Of a stretch of DNA of 61,752 nucleotides, positions 7,937 to 17,021 are shown piece by piece. The position numbers were made by a program, and so were the translations under genes. Positions within the stretch are counted from its first letter, which is position 1. Every line of letters begins with the position of its first letter. Source of the DNA: Opitutus sp. (GTDB lineage Bacteria > Verrucomicrobiota > Verrucomicrobiia > Opitutales > Opitutaceae); contig PNJQ01000012.1 of assembly GCA_013821985.1 (NCBI GenBank), positions 1 to 61,752 on the forward strand. The letters are read 5' to 3'. A model generated the notes under the pieces. It was given only the letters and a program-made list of their open reading frames with translations, did no database searches and was not told the origin of the DNA.

Positions 7937-8734
7937 TCAATCGGCGAGTTCGCCCCGCAGATAGAGGACGGCGCGGCCGGCGAGGCGCACACGATCGCCG
8001 GCGAGAACGCACGCGAGATCGCCGCCGCGCCGGGAAACCTGGCGCGCCTGCAAATCGGATTTGCCCAGTTGCGCCGACCAATAGGGCACGAGGGCGCAAT
8101 GCGCGGAGCCCGTCACCGGATCCTCGGGCACGCCGGCTTGCGGGGCGAAGAAGCGGGACACGAAATCCACGCCGGCGGGTCCCCCGGCGGCGGTGACGAT
8201 CAAGCCGCGACCGCCGAGGGCGGCGATTTTTGGCATGTCCGGCTCCACCGCGGCGACGGCAGCGGCGTCCGCGACGACGGCGAAATGGTCGAACGGCGAG
8301 CGGCCGAGCCATTGCAGGGGCTGGCCGATAGACCTCTCAACTTGCGCGCGGAGGGCAGCGTCAGACTCGGCGCGGGGCGGCGTGGCGGGAAAATCGAGTT
8401 CGAGCGCACCGTCCGGCCGGCGTGTGACGACGAGCGGGCCGCTGCGCGAGTCAAACGTGATGCGGTCACCGGTTTGCCTGAGTTCGCTGAACACGACGAA
8501 CGCCGTCGCGAGCGTCGCATGACCGCAGAGGTCCACTTCGACCGCCGGCGTGAACCAACGGAGGTGAAACCGTTCGTCGCCGGTGCGCACGAAGAAAGCC
8601 GTCTCCGCCAGACCGTTTTCGAACGCGATCTGCTGCATCAAGGTGTCGTCCGGCCACGATTCGAGCGGCACAACGCCGGCGGGATTGCCGGTGAACGGTT
8701 GCGCGGCGAAGGCGTCGATCCAGAAGAGCTTCAT
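7937..8734 (-). CDS. PhzF family isomerase/epimerase-like protein
   Basis: A 265-residue cytoplasmic protein of the PhzF/diaminopimelate-epimerase fold, with two similar halves. It starts with IDAFAAQPFTGNPAGVV, the family signature, and has the catalytic Glu44 in GLAETAFF. HLRWFTPAVEVDLCGHATLA is the second signature, and EDPVTGSAHCAL in the second half is the matching motif. In phenazine producers PhzF isomerises dihydro-hydroxyanthranilate, but there are no phenazine genes here, so the substrate is unknown. The length is normal for the family (260-300). Confidence 0.93.
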   Translation of the reverse strand: MKLFWIDAFAAQPFTGNPAGVVPLESWPDDTLMQQIAFENGLAETAFFVRTGDERFHLRWFTPAVEVDLCGHATLATAFVVFSELRQTGDRITFDSRSGPLVVTRRPDGALELDFPATPPRAESDAALRAQVERSIGQPLQWLGRSPFDHFAVVADAAAVAAVEPDMPKIAALGGRGLIVTAAGGPAGVDFVSRFFAPQAGVPEDPVTGSAHCALVPYWSAQLGKSDLQARQVSRRGGDLACVLAGDRVRLAGRAVLYLRGELAD

Positions 8735-8742
8735 GATGCGAA

Positions 8743-8880
8743 TTGCGGATTGGGGATTTCGGATTGCGGAATGCCAGAGGCGACCGAGCCAGGTCGAACT
8801 CGTTCTCTGTGTTTAGTTGGAAATCCAGGCGACTGTCTCAAACCGTTGTCAGATCCGCCTTCCGCAATCTGTCATTCCAA
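8743..8880. repeat. intergenic inverted repeat of the GCGGATTGGGGATTTCGGATT type
   Basis: Two segments rich in ATTGCGGATT/ATCCGCAAT (about 8743-8772 and 8850-8880) are roughly inverted relative to each other: GGATTGCGGAATG against TTCCGCAATCTGTCATTCC. The stretch fills the gap between the PhzF-like and GNAT genes. It looks like an interspersed repeat rather than a promoter. Confidence 0.45.
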
Positions 8881-8882
8881 CG

Positions 8883-9362
8883 TCAGGCATACTTCGCGAG
8901 CGCGGCGCCGGTCAGCCGGAAGACGGTCCATTCGTTCATCGGGACAGCGCCGAGTTTTTCGTAGAATTCGATCGCGGGTTTGTTCCAGTCGAGCACCCAC
9001 CACTCCATGCGACCGCATCCGAGTTCATTTGCGGTCTTCGCGAGATGGAGCAGGAGTGATTTGCCGACGCCGTGGCCGCGAAATTCCGGTTTCACGAACA
9101 GGTCTTCGAGGTAGAGCCCGGGTTGGGCGAGGAAGGTGGAGTAGTTGAAAAAATAAAGAGCGAAACCGGCGGGCTGGTCAGTGACGAACGCCAGCACGCA
9201 ACGCGCGGCCGCGGTGCCCGTGGCCGGAAAAAGCGTGGCGGCGAGCTTCTCTTCGGTGGCGACGACCTCGTGGGCGAGTTTCTCGTAATCGGCGAGCTCG
9301 CGGATGAATTGAAGGATGAGCGGCACGTCGGCGCGCGTGGCGGAGCGGAGGACGAGGGGCAT
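8883..9362 (-). CDS. GNAT family N-acetyltransferase (diamine acetyltransferase-like)
   Basis: A 159-residue GNAT. The order of motifs follows the spermidine/spermine acetyltransferase branch: LRSATRADVPLILQFIRELA at the start, LYLEDLFVKPEFRGHGVGKS as the acetyl-CoA motif A (RGHGVG loop), and WVLDWNKPAIEFYEKLGA as motif B with the conserved Tyr. The substrate is probably a small diamine or amino-acid-like amine, but this is inferred from similarity only. The start at 9362 is where homology begins; the upstream extension is Arg/Pro-rich and non-homologous. It is divergent from the hybrid kinase gene. Confidence 0.88.
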   Translation of the reverse strand: MPLVLRSATRADVPLILQFIRELADYEKLAHEVVATEEKLAATLFPATGTAAARCVLAFVTDQPAGFALYFFNYSTFLAQPGLYLEDLFVKPEFRGHGVGKSLLLHLAKTANELGCGRMEWWVLDWNKPAIEFYEKLGAVPMNEWTVFRLTGAALAKYA

Positions 9363-9472
9363 GCCGGAAAGTGAGGCGGAGTTTGCCGCGGGGCGCGAGC
9401 CCACAGGCCGGCGATGCGGGCGGTTTGCGGCTCGACAGCCCCGGGGGCGGGAGAGTTGATTTTCATTCCCCA

Positions 9473-12400
9473 ATGGAGCGGACGGTCACCACCATTCTGC
9501 GGTCGTTCCGGCGCCTGGTTGCGCTCGGCGGCGTCGCGCTCGCTGGGGCCGTCGCTGCAGGGGCGCAAGAGGACGGGCGCGTGGTGCTGCAGTTGTCGTT
9601 CACGCACCAATTCGAATTCGCGGGTTACTACGCCGCGCAGTTCAAGGGCTACTTTGCGGAGGAAGGTCTGGAGGTCGAACTCCGCGAAGGCAGTTTCGCG
9701 CGGCGGCCGAACGTGGAACTCAATGAGGGCCGCGCGCACTACGGGACGGGCTCGGCGACCTATCTGCTCGACCGGTTGAACGGCATGCGCCTCGTGCTCG
9801 TCTCGACGATCTATCAACACTCGCTGCTCGGATTGATGGTGCCGAAGGCGTCCGACATCCGCTCGCCCGAGGACCTGCGGGGCAAACGCCTCGCGACGTC
9901 CGGCCGGCACCCGGAGATCGCCGCGATGTTTCTGGCCGAGGGCGTGCCGCCGGAGGCGGTCGTGCGCGTCGAGGACAATTGGGAGGTGAACGAAATCGTG
10001 ACGGGAGCGGCCGACGCGCAGGTGGTGTTCATCACGGATGTTCCTTACGACATGGAAAAGCTCGGCTTCGCCGTGCGTCTGATCCGGCCGCAGGACTACG
10101 GGGTGGATTTTTATGGCGATTCGCTGTTCGCGTCGGAAATCGAGGCGGCGCAACACCCGGAGCGCGTTGCCGCGATGCGCCGCGCGGTGCTCCGCGGCTG
10201 GCAATACGCGCTCGAGCATCCGGAGGAGGTGATCGACTACATCATTCGCCGCTACCCAAATCTGCCCGCCAAGGTGACGCGCGACCGGTTGCGCTTCGAG
10301 GCGCGGCAGACTGCGCGGCAGATCAACGCGGCTTTGCTCGAACTCGGCCACGTCAATCCGCAACGCTGGCGCCGGGCCGGCGAGATTTTTGTCCAGCTCG
10401 GCTTGGCGAAGGATCTGGCGCGATTCGAGGGCTTCATCGCACCGGTGGCGTTGTCCAGTGCGGAGCGCGGCTTGCCGCGCTGGGTGGTTTGGGGCGGCGC
10501 CGGCACCTTGGCACTCGCGCTCCTCGCGTTGCTGGCCAACTGGCGCTTGCAACGGCTGGTCGAGCGGCGCACGGCGGAATTGCAGAACTCGGAACGGCGC
10601 CAGCGCGAGATCTTCGACCTCGCGCCCACCCCGATCGTCGTGGAAGACGTCACCGGCATCGCGGCGCGGCTGGACGAGTTTCGCGCCGCGGGGGTGACCG
10701 ACGTGCGGCGGCATCTCGCAGCGACGCCGGGGTTGATCGAGGAATTGTTTCGGCTGAAACGCGTCGTCCTCGCCAACCGTTGCGCGCTGCAAACCGCGGG
10801 TTTCACGGACACGGAGCAGATGAATCGCGGGCTGCGCGAAATCATGACGCCGCAATCGCTCGGCACGATTGCCGACGAGGTCGCTGCGATCTGGGAAGGG
10901 CGCGACTCGCTCGTGATGGAGAAGATCTACCACCCGCGCGACGGCCGCCGCGAAGTGCACATGCTCGTCAACTGGTCGGTTGACCAAATCGACGGCCGAC
11001 CGGATTTCGGTCACGTGCGGCTGGTGTTCACCGACATCACGGAGATCAAGGTGACCGAACGCGCGTTGCACGAGAGCGAGGAGCGTTACCGCAGCCTGTT
11101 CGAGACGACGCCCAATCCGATGTATATCTTCGATGCGGAGTCGCTCCGCATCGTGATGGTCAACGATGCGGCCGTGCAGCGCTACGGGTTCTCCCGCGAG
11201 GAATTCCTGGCCATGACCGTCCTCGAATTGCGTCCGCCGGACGAGGCCGGGCGGTTGCAGCGCGCGATGGACGATTTCCGTGCCAGCCCGCCCACGCGGG
11301 CCGGCGCGCACGCGGCGGGGCTCTGGCGGCATCGCTGCAAGGACGGCACAATCCTCATCGTCGAGGTCTTCACGCACGGCCTGGTGATGAACGGCCGGCC
11401 ATGCGTGCTCTCGCTGCCCTTTGACATTACGGCAAAGCTCGCGACCGAACGCGCGCTGCGCGACAGCGAGGCGCGTTACCGCGAGTTGTTCGAGAACGCC
11501 GTCGGCGGTGTCTATCGCTCGACTCCCGACGGGCGGTTCATCGCCGTGAATCCCGCGATGGCGCGCATGTATGGCTTCAACACGCCGGCCGAGATGCTCA
11601 CATGGAACGAGCGGGAAAATTCCGGCATCGCCTACGCGCACGAAGAGGAACACGTGCGGTTCATCGAACTCATCGAGCGCTACGGCAAGGTGGAGAACTT
11701 CGAGTCGCGCATTATCGATCGCCATGGCAACACGCTGTGGGTGTCCGAGACGTCGCGCGCCGTGCGCGACGAGGATGGCCGTCTGCTCTATTACGAAGGA
11801 TTCGTCACCGACATCACGGCGCGCCGCCGGCTGGAGTCGGAGCTGATGCGCGCGTCCAAGCTCGAGGCGGTCGGCATTCTCGCCGGAGGCATTGCGCACG
11901 ATTTCAACAACATCCTCACCGTCGTGCTCGGCAACGTGACGCTGGCGGAAATGGACACCGCGCACGAAAGCTCCGTGCGACGCATGCTGCACGACGCGAA
12001 GCGCGCGACGCTCCGCGCGCGTGATCTCACGCAGCAGCTGCTCACGTTCGCCAAGGGAGGCGATCCCGTGCGCGCGGCGATCGCGCTGCCGGAGTTGTTG
12101 CGCGAGTCCGCGGAGTTCGGCATGCACGGCGCGAAGTCGCGCCTCGAACTCGACCTGCCCGAGGATCTCTGGCCCGCCAACGCCGACAAGGGCCAGCTCG
12201 CGCAGGTCGTGCAGAATCTCGTGATCAACGCGGTGCAGGCGATGCCGAACGGCGGATTCGTGCGCATCCGTGCCGGCAACGCTTCGCTCCCCGCTCAGAC
12301 GGTCGGCAATCTCAATGCCGGGGATTACGTGAAGATTTCCGTCAGCGACACCGGCACCGGCATCGCCCCGGAGCACCTGGCGAAGATTTTCGACCCGTAT

Positions 12401-12985
12401 TTTACGACCAAGCAACAAGGCAGCGGACTCGGTCTCGCGACCGTGTATTCGATTTTGCGGAAGCATCAGGGCCACATCGAGGTCGAGTCGCGTCTCGGGG
12501 AAGGCACGACGTTTCACCTCTGGCTGCCGGCGGCGGAGCACGCCGAAACGCCGGCGGCCATCGAACACGCGGTGGAGGTCTCGTTGCGGGCGCGGGTGTT
12601 GTTCATGGATGACGAGGAACCGATCCGCGAGATGGCGGAGATGTTCATCCGGCGCCTTGGGGCGGATTTCGTCGGCGTGCCGGACGGGGGAGCGGCCTTG
12701 CGGGTCTATGACGAGGCGCGGAAATCCGGGATGCCGTTCGACGTCGTGGTCATGGATTTGACGGTGCCCGGTGGCATGGGCGGGCGCGAAGCGATCGAAA
12801 AACTTCGCATGCTTGATCCGAAGGTGCGGGCGATCGTTTCGAGCGGCTATTCGCGGGATCCGGTGCTCGGCAGTTTCCGCCAACACGGATTTTGCGCCAT
12901 CCTGCCGAAGCCCTACGGCTTGGACCAGTTGCGCAGAGTGTTGACGGAGGTCGTGACCCAACGGAATTCCACGCACCCGTTTTAA
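9473..12985 (+). CDS. hybrid sensor histidine kinase with periplasmic NMT1/THI5-like domain
   Basis: A 1170-residue one-protein phosphorelay. It has a signal peptide (residues 1-28), then a periplasmic substrate-binding domain of the NMT1/THI5 type (about 30-300, starting VLQLSFTHQFEFAGYYAAQF). A transmembrane helix near 337-357 and a short coiled linker follow, then three PAS-like domains between about 370 and 785. The HisKA motif GGIAHDFNNILTVV carries His809. The ATPase domain has N-box NAVQAM, DTGTGIAP and GSGLGLATV. The C-terminal receiver starts at about 1041 with acceptor Asp1095 in VVVMDLTVPG. THI5-like domains bind pyrimidine or sulfonate/taurine-like ligands, so the signal may be a thiamin precursor or similar. 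There is no adjacent output regulator. Confidence 0.9.
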   Translation: MERTVTTILRSFRRLVALGGVALAGAVAAGAQEDGRVVLQLSFTHQFEFAGYYAAQFKGYFAEEGLEVELREGSFARRPNVELNEGRAHYGTGSATYLLDRLNGMRLVLVSTIYQHSLLGLMVPKASDIRSPEDLRGKRLATSGRHPEIAAMFLAEGVPPEAVVRVEDNWEVNEIVTGAADAQVVFITDVPYDMEKLGFAVRLIRPQDYGVDFYGDSLFASEIEAAQHPERVAAMRRAVLRGWQYALEHPEEVIDYIIRRYPNLPAKVTRDRLRFEARQTARQINAALLELGHVNPQRWRRAGEIFVQLGLAKDLARFEGFIAPVALSSAERGLPRWVVWGGAGTLALALLALLANWRLQRLVERRTAELQNSERRQREIFDLAPTPIVVEDVTGIAARLDEFRAAGVTDVRRHLAATPGLIEELFRLKRVVLANRCALQTAGFTDTEQMNRGLREIMTPQSLGTIADEVAAIWEGRDSLVMEKIYHPRDGRREVHMLVNWSVDQIDGRPDFGHVRLVFTDITEIKVTERALHESEERYRSLFETTPNPMYIFDAESLRIVMVNDAAVQRYGFSREEFLAMTVLELRPPDEAGRLQRAMDDFRASPPTRAGAHAAGLWRHRCKDGTILIVEVFTHGLVMNGRPCVLSLPFDITAKLATERALRDSEARYRELFENAVGGVYRSTPDGRFIAVNPAMARMYGFNTPAEMLTWNERENSGIAYAHEEEHVRFIELIERYGKVENFESRIIDRHGNTLWVSETSRAVRDEDGRLLYYEGFVTDITARRRLESELMRASKLEAVGILAGGIAHDFNNILTVVLGNVTLAEMDTAHESSVRRMLHDAKRATLRARDLTQQLLTFAKGGDPVRAAIALPELLRESAEFGMHGAKSRLELDLPEDLWPANADKGQLAQVVQNLVINAVQAMPNGGFVRIRAGNASLPAQTVGNLNAGDYVKISVSDTGTGIAPEHLAKIFDPYFTTKQQGSGLGLATVYSILRKHQGHIEVESRLGEGTTFHLWLPAAEHAETPAAIEHAVEVSLRARVLFMDDEEPIREMAEMFIRRLGADFVGVPDGGAALRVYDEARKSGMPFDVVVMDLTVPGGMGGREAIEKLRMLDPKVRAIVSSGYSRDPVLGSFRQHGFCAILPKPYGLDQLRRVLTEVVTQRNSTHPF

Positions 12986-13046
12986 AGTTTTTTGGCGGAG
13001 CAAAACCCGGGCGAACCGGTCAGTGTCCGGGAAACCATCCCCCCGC

Positions 13047-13475
13047 ATGAACCACCCCTCCGCTCCGATCCGTGTCTCTCCGTTCGCGCGCGCGCGCGTC
13101 GCCGTGGCAGCGCTCTTGCTCGGCGTCATTGCCGTCTTCACCTCGACCGGCTGTGTCGCCGTCGCCGCCGCCGGAGCGGCGGGAGCCGGCGTCGCTTGGA
13201 TTCGTGGCGCGCTCGAGGTCAATCTCGAGGAGAATCTCGATCAAGTTTACAAGGCGTCGCAGAATGCCGTCCGCGGACTCGAGTTTGCGCCGGTCAGCGA
13301 ACGCAAGAGCGGGGTCGATGCTGCGATCCTGGCGCGGACGGCTTTGGACAAGCGGGTCGAAATCGTCCTCAAGAAAATCGGTCCGAACACCACTCACGTC
13401 TCCATCCGGGTGGGGGTTTTCGGTGACGAGACGATGTCGATGGCGGTCCTTGACCGGATCAAGGCGGGGCTTTGA
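13047..13475 (+). CDS. DUF3568 family lipoprotein
   Basis: A 142-residue small lipoprotein. The hydrophobic leader VAVAALLLGVIAVFTSTGC ends at a lipobox cysteine, and the mature part starts VAVAAAGAAGAGVAWIRG, which is the DUF3568 pattern. The rest is a small alpha/beta domain ending in VSIRVGVFGDETMSMAVLDRI. It should be anchored to a membrane from the periplasmic side; its function is unknown. The ATG at 13047 places a short positively charged segment before the hydrophobic core. An upstream start at 13023 is possible but gives an over-long leader. Confidence 0.85.
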   Translation: MNHPSAPIRVSPFARARVAVAALLLGVIAVFTSTGCVAVAAAGAAGAGVAWIRGALEVNLEENLDQVYKASQNAVRGLEFAPVSERKSGVDAAILARTALDKRVEIVLKKIGPNTTHVSIRVGVFGDETMSMAVLDRIKAGL

Positions 13476-13578
13476 CCCGGCCCCAGCCGGCCCCGCTCTC
13501 GGGGGGGACACCCGATGGCGCGGGAGTTTGCGGGGTTGCAATGCCTCGGAGGGCTCGCGATAAGCGCACCTCGTTACA

Positions 13579-15186
13579 ATGCTCCGCAAGCTCCTCTCGA
13601 AGATCAAACAGTCGTTCAAGTCCGGCCCCAAGGCCGAGTCCAAGCCCGCGCACGCGCCGCGCGCCGGCAAGCCCGCGCACCCGCGCGGCGAGAAGAAGTC
13701 GCACGGCGGCCATTCCCCTTCGCCGGCGCCCGGCGGCCGGCCCGGCGAACGGACGCCGCGAGCGGGCGGCGAGCGCGCCGAAAGGCCGGAACGCAGCGGC
13801 GGCGACCGTTCGACCCGCGGTCGCGGTCGCGGCCAGGGTGGCGGGAGCCACGGTCATGGCGGCGGTCGCGATTCGCGCGAGGCGCGTGATCCGCGCGATT
13901 TCCGCGACGGCCCGCGTCCGGCGCCGCGCGCGGCCCGCGCGGACGAACCCGCGAAGCCATTGCCGGAGGTGCCGAAGATGGATACAGCGTTCACGGCGCT
14001 CGGACTGAACGATCGGCTCGCATTTGCCGTGCAGGAAATGGGCTACGAGACCCCGACCCCGATTCAGGCTCAGGCCATCCCGCAGGTGCTCGCCGGCAAG
14101 GACGTCATCGGCTCCGCGCAGACCGGCACGGGCAAGACCGCGGCATTCGCACTGCCGATCCTGCAAAAACTCGAAGGTCGCGGCAAATTGCGCTGCCTCA
14201 TCCTCGAACCGACGCGCGAACTCGCCGTGCAGGTCGAGGAAGCGTTCAAGAGCTTTTCGAAATTCACCGACCTGCGCGTGACGGTGGTTTACGGCGGTGT
14301 CGGTTATGGCAAGCAGCGCGAGGATCTGGCGCGTGGCATCGACGTGCTCGCGGCGACGCCGGGCCGCCTGCTCGACTACATGGAGCAGGGTGAAATCCGC
14401 CTCGATCACGTCGATATTCTCGTGCTCGACGAAGTCGATCGCATGCTCGACATGGGTTTTCTCCCCGACGTGAAGCGCATCGTCGCGAAAGTCCCGAAGA
14501 ACCGCCAGACGCTGTTCTTCACCGCCACGCTGCCGCCCGAGATCGAGCAGCTCGCGGCATGGGCGTTGCGCGATCCGTTTAAGATTTCGGTCAGCCGCGA
14601 GCGTTCGACCGCCGAGACGATTACGCACGCGTTTTATCCGGTCGTGCAGGCGCAGAAATTCGAACTCCTCGCGCATCTGCTCGAGCAGACGCAGTATCAC
14701 TCGGTCATCATTTTCTCGCGCACGAAGAGCGGCGCCGACTACGTCGCGAACCGCCTCGTGCACGCCGGGCACACGTGCGCCGTGATGCACGCCGATCGCT
14801 CGCAACAGGAGCGCATGGACGCGTTGAAGGGTTTTAAGTCCGGCAAATACGAAGTGCTCGTCGCGACCGACCTCGTCGCGCGCGGCCTCGACATCGCCGA
14901 TGTGTCGCACGTCATTAATTTCGACGTCCCGGAAAATCCCGAGGACTACGTCCATCGCATCGGCCGCACGGGCCGTGCGCAGAAGACCGGCGACGCTTTC
15001 ACACTCGTCACCGAGGAAACCTGGCGCGACGCGCGCAGCATCGAGCGTTTCATCGGCCAGGCGATCGAGTGGAAGAAAGTCGAAGGTTTCAACTACACCT
15101 ACTCAGGCATCTTCGACGGCGGCGGCATGCCGCAAGTCGCGCCCGAAAAACCGAAGAGCCGCCTCACGCGCGGCGGACGGCGCTAA
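13579..15186 (+). CDS. DEAD-box RNA helicase (RhlE-like) with RG-rich N-terminal extension
   Basis: A 535-residue ATP-dependent RNA helicase. The first 130 residues are low-complexity (Arg, Gly, Pro, Lys), suggesting RNA-binding disorder. The core begins at FTALGLNDRLAFAVQEMGY with the Q motif (TPTPIQAQAIPQVL). Motif I is AQTGTGKTAA. Motif II reads DEVD instead of DEAD (VLDEVDRMLDMGF), and motif III reads TAT instead of SAT (FFTATLPPE). Motif VI is HRIGRTGR. In RhlE-type proteins the basic extension is usually C-terminal, so its N-terminal position is unusual. The likely roles are ribosome assembly or RNA turnover; no neighbour shows this. Confidence 0.93.
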   Translation: MLRKLLSKIKQSFKSGPKAESKPAHAPRAGKPAHPRGEKKSHGGHSPSPAPGGRPGERTPRAGGERAERPERSGGDRSTRGRGRGQGGGSHGHGGGRDSREARDPRDFRDGPRPAPRAARADEPAKPLPEVPKMDTAFTALGLNDRLAFAVQEMGYETPTPIQAQAIPQVLAGKDVIGSAQTGTGKTAAFALPILQKLEGRGKLRCLILEPTRELAVQVEEAFKSFSKFTDLRVTVVYGGVGYGKQREDLARGIDVLAATPGRLLDYMEQGEIRLDHVDILVLDEVDRMLDMGFLPDVKRIVAKVPKNRQTLFFTATLPPEIEQLAAWALRDPFKISVSRERSTAETITHAFYPVVQAQKFELLAHLLEQTQYHSVIIFSRTKSGADYVANRLVHAGHTCAVMHADRSQQERMDALKGFKSGKYEVLVATDLVARGLDIADVSHVINFDVPENPEDYVHRIGRTGRAQKTGDAFTLVTEETWRDARSIERFIGQAIEWKKVEGFNYTYSGIFDGGGMPQVAPEKPKSRLTRGGRR

Positions 15187-15193
15187 AGGGGAA

Positions 15194-15222
15194 GGGAGTA
15201 GCCAGTCTTTGACTGGCTCCCC
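15194..15222. repeat. REP-like hairpin after the DEAD-box gene
   Basis: GGGGAAGGGAGTAGCCAGTC, a TTT loop, then GACTGGCTCCCCC. The stem has GCCAGTC/GACTGGC plus a GGG/CCC extension. There is no T-tract, so it is either a weak terminator or an interspersed palindrome. A second hairpin, GGGGCGCCCTGGCCCC, lies near 15309-15324. Confidence 0.5.
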
Positions 15223-15377
15223 CTGCCTGTGCGGGGCGGGTTTTCCAATAACGGCGATCTGCGACGTCTGGCCCGGTTAACATCCGCCGACGCTGATCTG
15301 TTTTGGAGCCGGGGCGCCCTGGCCCCGAGAGAATCACTAACGCCGCGAGGGCGCTGTCTCCAGGTGTCGGGTTTCGC

Positions 15378-16148
15378 TCAGCACGCGTAAACGCCGCCGT
15401 TGATGTCGAGCGTCGCGCCGGTGATGAATCCGTCGTATTCGCTCGCAAGAAACGTGGCGGCGCGCGCGATGTCGTTCGCGTGGCCGGCGCGGCCGAGCGG
15501 GATGCCGGCGACGGTCGCCTGCGCTGATTCCGCCGTCGTGTGCGTGTTGTGGAAACTCGTGCCGAGGATCAAGCCGGGCGCGAGCGCGTTGACGCGCACG
15601 CCGTGCGGCCCGAGTTCGCCCGCAAGCGAGCGCGTGAATGTGAGCACCGCGCCTTTCGCGGTGGAGTAGGCGAGTGAACCAGCGTGGCCTCCCTTGCGCC
15701 CGGCGAGGGAGGAGAGGTTGACGACGCTCGCGCCGCCGTTTTGACCGGCGGCGATCAGGTGCGGCGCGGCAGCGCGCGTCACGCGTCGCAGGCTGTCCAC
15801 GTTGAGCGCGAGGACTTCAGTCCAGAAGGCGTCGTCGGCCTCCGCGAGAGTGCGGCGCGCCACGAGCGAACCGGCGTTGTTGATCAGAATGTCGAGCCCG
15901 CCGAGGAATCCGACGGCGGCGGCCACGAGTTCGTCGCCGCCGGGCGGCGTCGTGAGGTCCGCGCTTGCGGCGCGGCAGCGGCGTCCGAGCGCGGCTTGCT
16001 CTGCGACGAGGGCGTGCGCGGCGTCGGCGCTCGAACGATAATGCACGAACACGGCGCAACCCGCGTCGAGCAGGTGGCGGGAAATGGCGAGGCCGATACC
16101 TTGCGCGCCGGCGGTAACAAGTGCGCGTTTTCCGAGGAGAGAGCCCAT
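15378..16148 (-). CDS. SDR family NAD(P)-dependent oxidoreductase
   Basis: A 256-residue classical short-chain dehydrogenase. The cofactor motif is TAGAQGIG (the TGxxxGxG site) in ALVTAGAQGIGLAISRHLLD. NNAG is present in LDILINNAGSLVA. The catalytic Ser is in VVNLSSLAG and the YxxxK motif is YSTAKGAV. The C-terminal part has RVNALAPGLI and ends DINGGVYAC, as in FabG-like reductases. HYRSS after strand 2 suggests NADP preference, a weak inference. Substrate unknown. The start is taken at the ATG at 16148, immediately before the cofactor motif; the frame continues upstream without homology. Confidence 0.93.
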   Translation of the reverse strand: MGSLLGKRALVTAGAQGIGLAISRHLLDAGCAVFVHYRSSADAAHALVAEQAALGRRCRAASADLTTPPGGDELVAAAVGFLGGLDILINNAGSLVARRTLAEADDAFWTEVLALNVDSLRRVTRAAAPHLIAAGQNGGASVVNLSSLAGRKGGHAGSLAYSTAKGAVLTFTRSLAGELGPHGVRVNALAPGLILGTSFHNTHTTAESAQATVAGIPLGRAGHANDIARAATFLASEYDGFITGATLDINGGVYAC

Positions 16149-16397
16149 GATGCGAGACGATGGCGCGGTTCGCGCCGGAGCGTCAACGGCGCGGCGCGTC
16201 ACGCGGGCGGGCGTTCGCAGGAAGGCTGGCTTCGGCCGCCGCATGCGGTTTTCTTGCGGTCGCGCGCCGCCGTGTCGGTGGCGACCACGTTGTTGGCGGC
16301 GAAGTCGCGGCTGGTTCGGCGACGAACGAGTTAGGTCAGTTTCCGCTCCAAAAAGCGATTGCCCGACCGACGGCGCGTGGTTGGCTGAGCCTTTGCG

Positions 16398-17006
16398 ATG
16401 AAGCTCGACCTCCCTCCGGAAAAATTCGCCGGCTACATTTTCGATTGTGACGGCACGCTCGTGGACACGATGCCACTGCATTTCCGCGCGTGGAACGCCG
16501 CGATGCAGCGTGCCGGTTTGCGCGGGGAGTTGAGCGAGGACTTGTTCTATTCGCTCGGCGGCGTGCCGACGCGGCGCGTGGCGGAGTTGCTCGGCCAGCA
16601 CTACGCGCTCCCGCTCGATGCGGACCGGGTGTTTGTGGAGAAGGAGGAGATTTTTCTTGAGCTGCAGGGGGAGCTGCAGGTGATCGCGCCGGTGGTCGAT
16701 TTTGCGCGGCACATTGCCAGACATTTCCCGGTCAGCGTTGCGTCGGGCGGGCCGAAGCCGATCGTGCGCCAGACGTTGGAACGGGTGGGCTTGCTCGATT
16801 TGTTTCCGATCATCGTGACGCCCGAGGATGTGGTGCACGGCAAGCCGGCGCCGGACATGTTTCTGCTCGCCGCGGCCAAAATGGGTGTGCCACCCACGCA
16901 ATGTCTCGTCTTCGAAGACGCCGACCCCGGCGTGAAGGCAGCGCAGGCGGCGGGGATGCGCTGGGTGTTCGTGCCGAGTCGCGCCATGGCGCGATCGACG
17001 GGTTGA
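16398..17006 (+). CDS. HAD family phosphatase/phosphomutase (beta-phosphoglucomutase-like)
   Basis: A 202-residue HAD hydrolase of subfamily IA. Motif 1 is FDCDGTLVDTMPLHFRAW, with the nucleophile and acid/base Asp pair. Motif 2 is the Ser of VSVASGGPK and motif 3 is the Lys of HGKPAPDMF. Motif 4 is VFEDADPGVKAA. The sequence order and the cap helices resemble beta-phosphoglucomutase and YqaB-like sugar-phosphate phosphatases. The likely substrate is a small sugar phosphate. The 250-base gap before it, shared with the divergent SDR gene, holds no clear promoter. Confidence 0.92.
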   Translation: MKLDLPPEKFAGYIFDCDGTLVDTMPLHFRAWNAAMQRAGLRGELSEDLFYSLGGVPTRRVAELLGQHYALPLDADRVFVEKEEIFLELQGELQVIAPVVDFARHIARHFPVSVASGGPKPIVRQTLERVGLLDLFPIIVTPEDVVHGKPAPDMFLLAAAKMGVPPTQCLVFEDADPGVKAAQAAGMRWVFVPSRAMARSTG

Positions 17007-17021
17007 AACGCCCGCGCCGGG

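Noticed and set aside
7937-8734. Phenazine biosynthesis
   Set aside because: PhzF-like proteins are widespread without phenazine production, and no other phz gene is present.
9092-13222. A 1376-residue open frame on the minus strand
   Set aside because: It is antisense to the hybrid kinase over most of its length and also covers the GNAT gene in another frame. Its sequence is Arg/His/Glu-rich without domain motifs, as expected for the shadow of a GC-rich gene.
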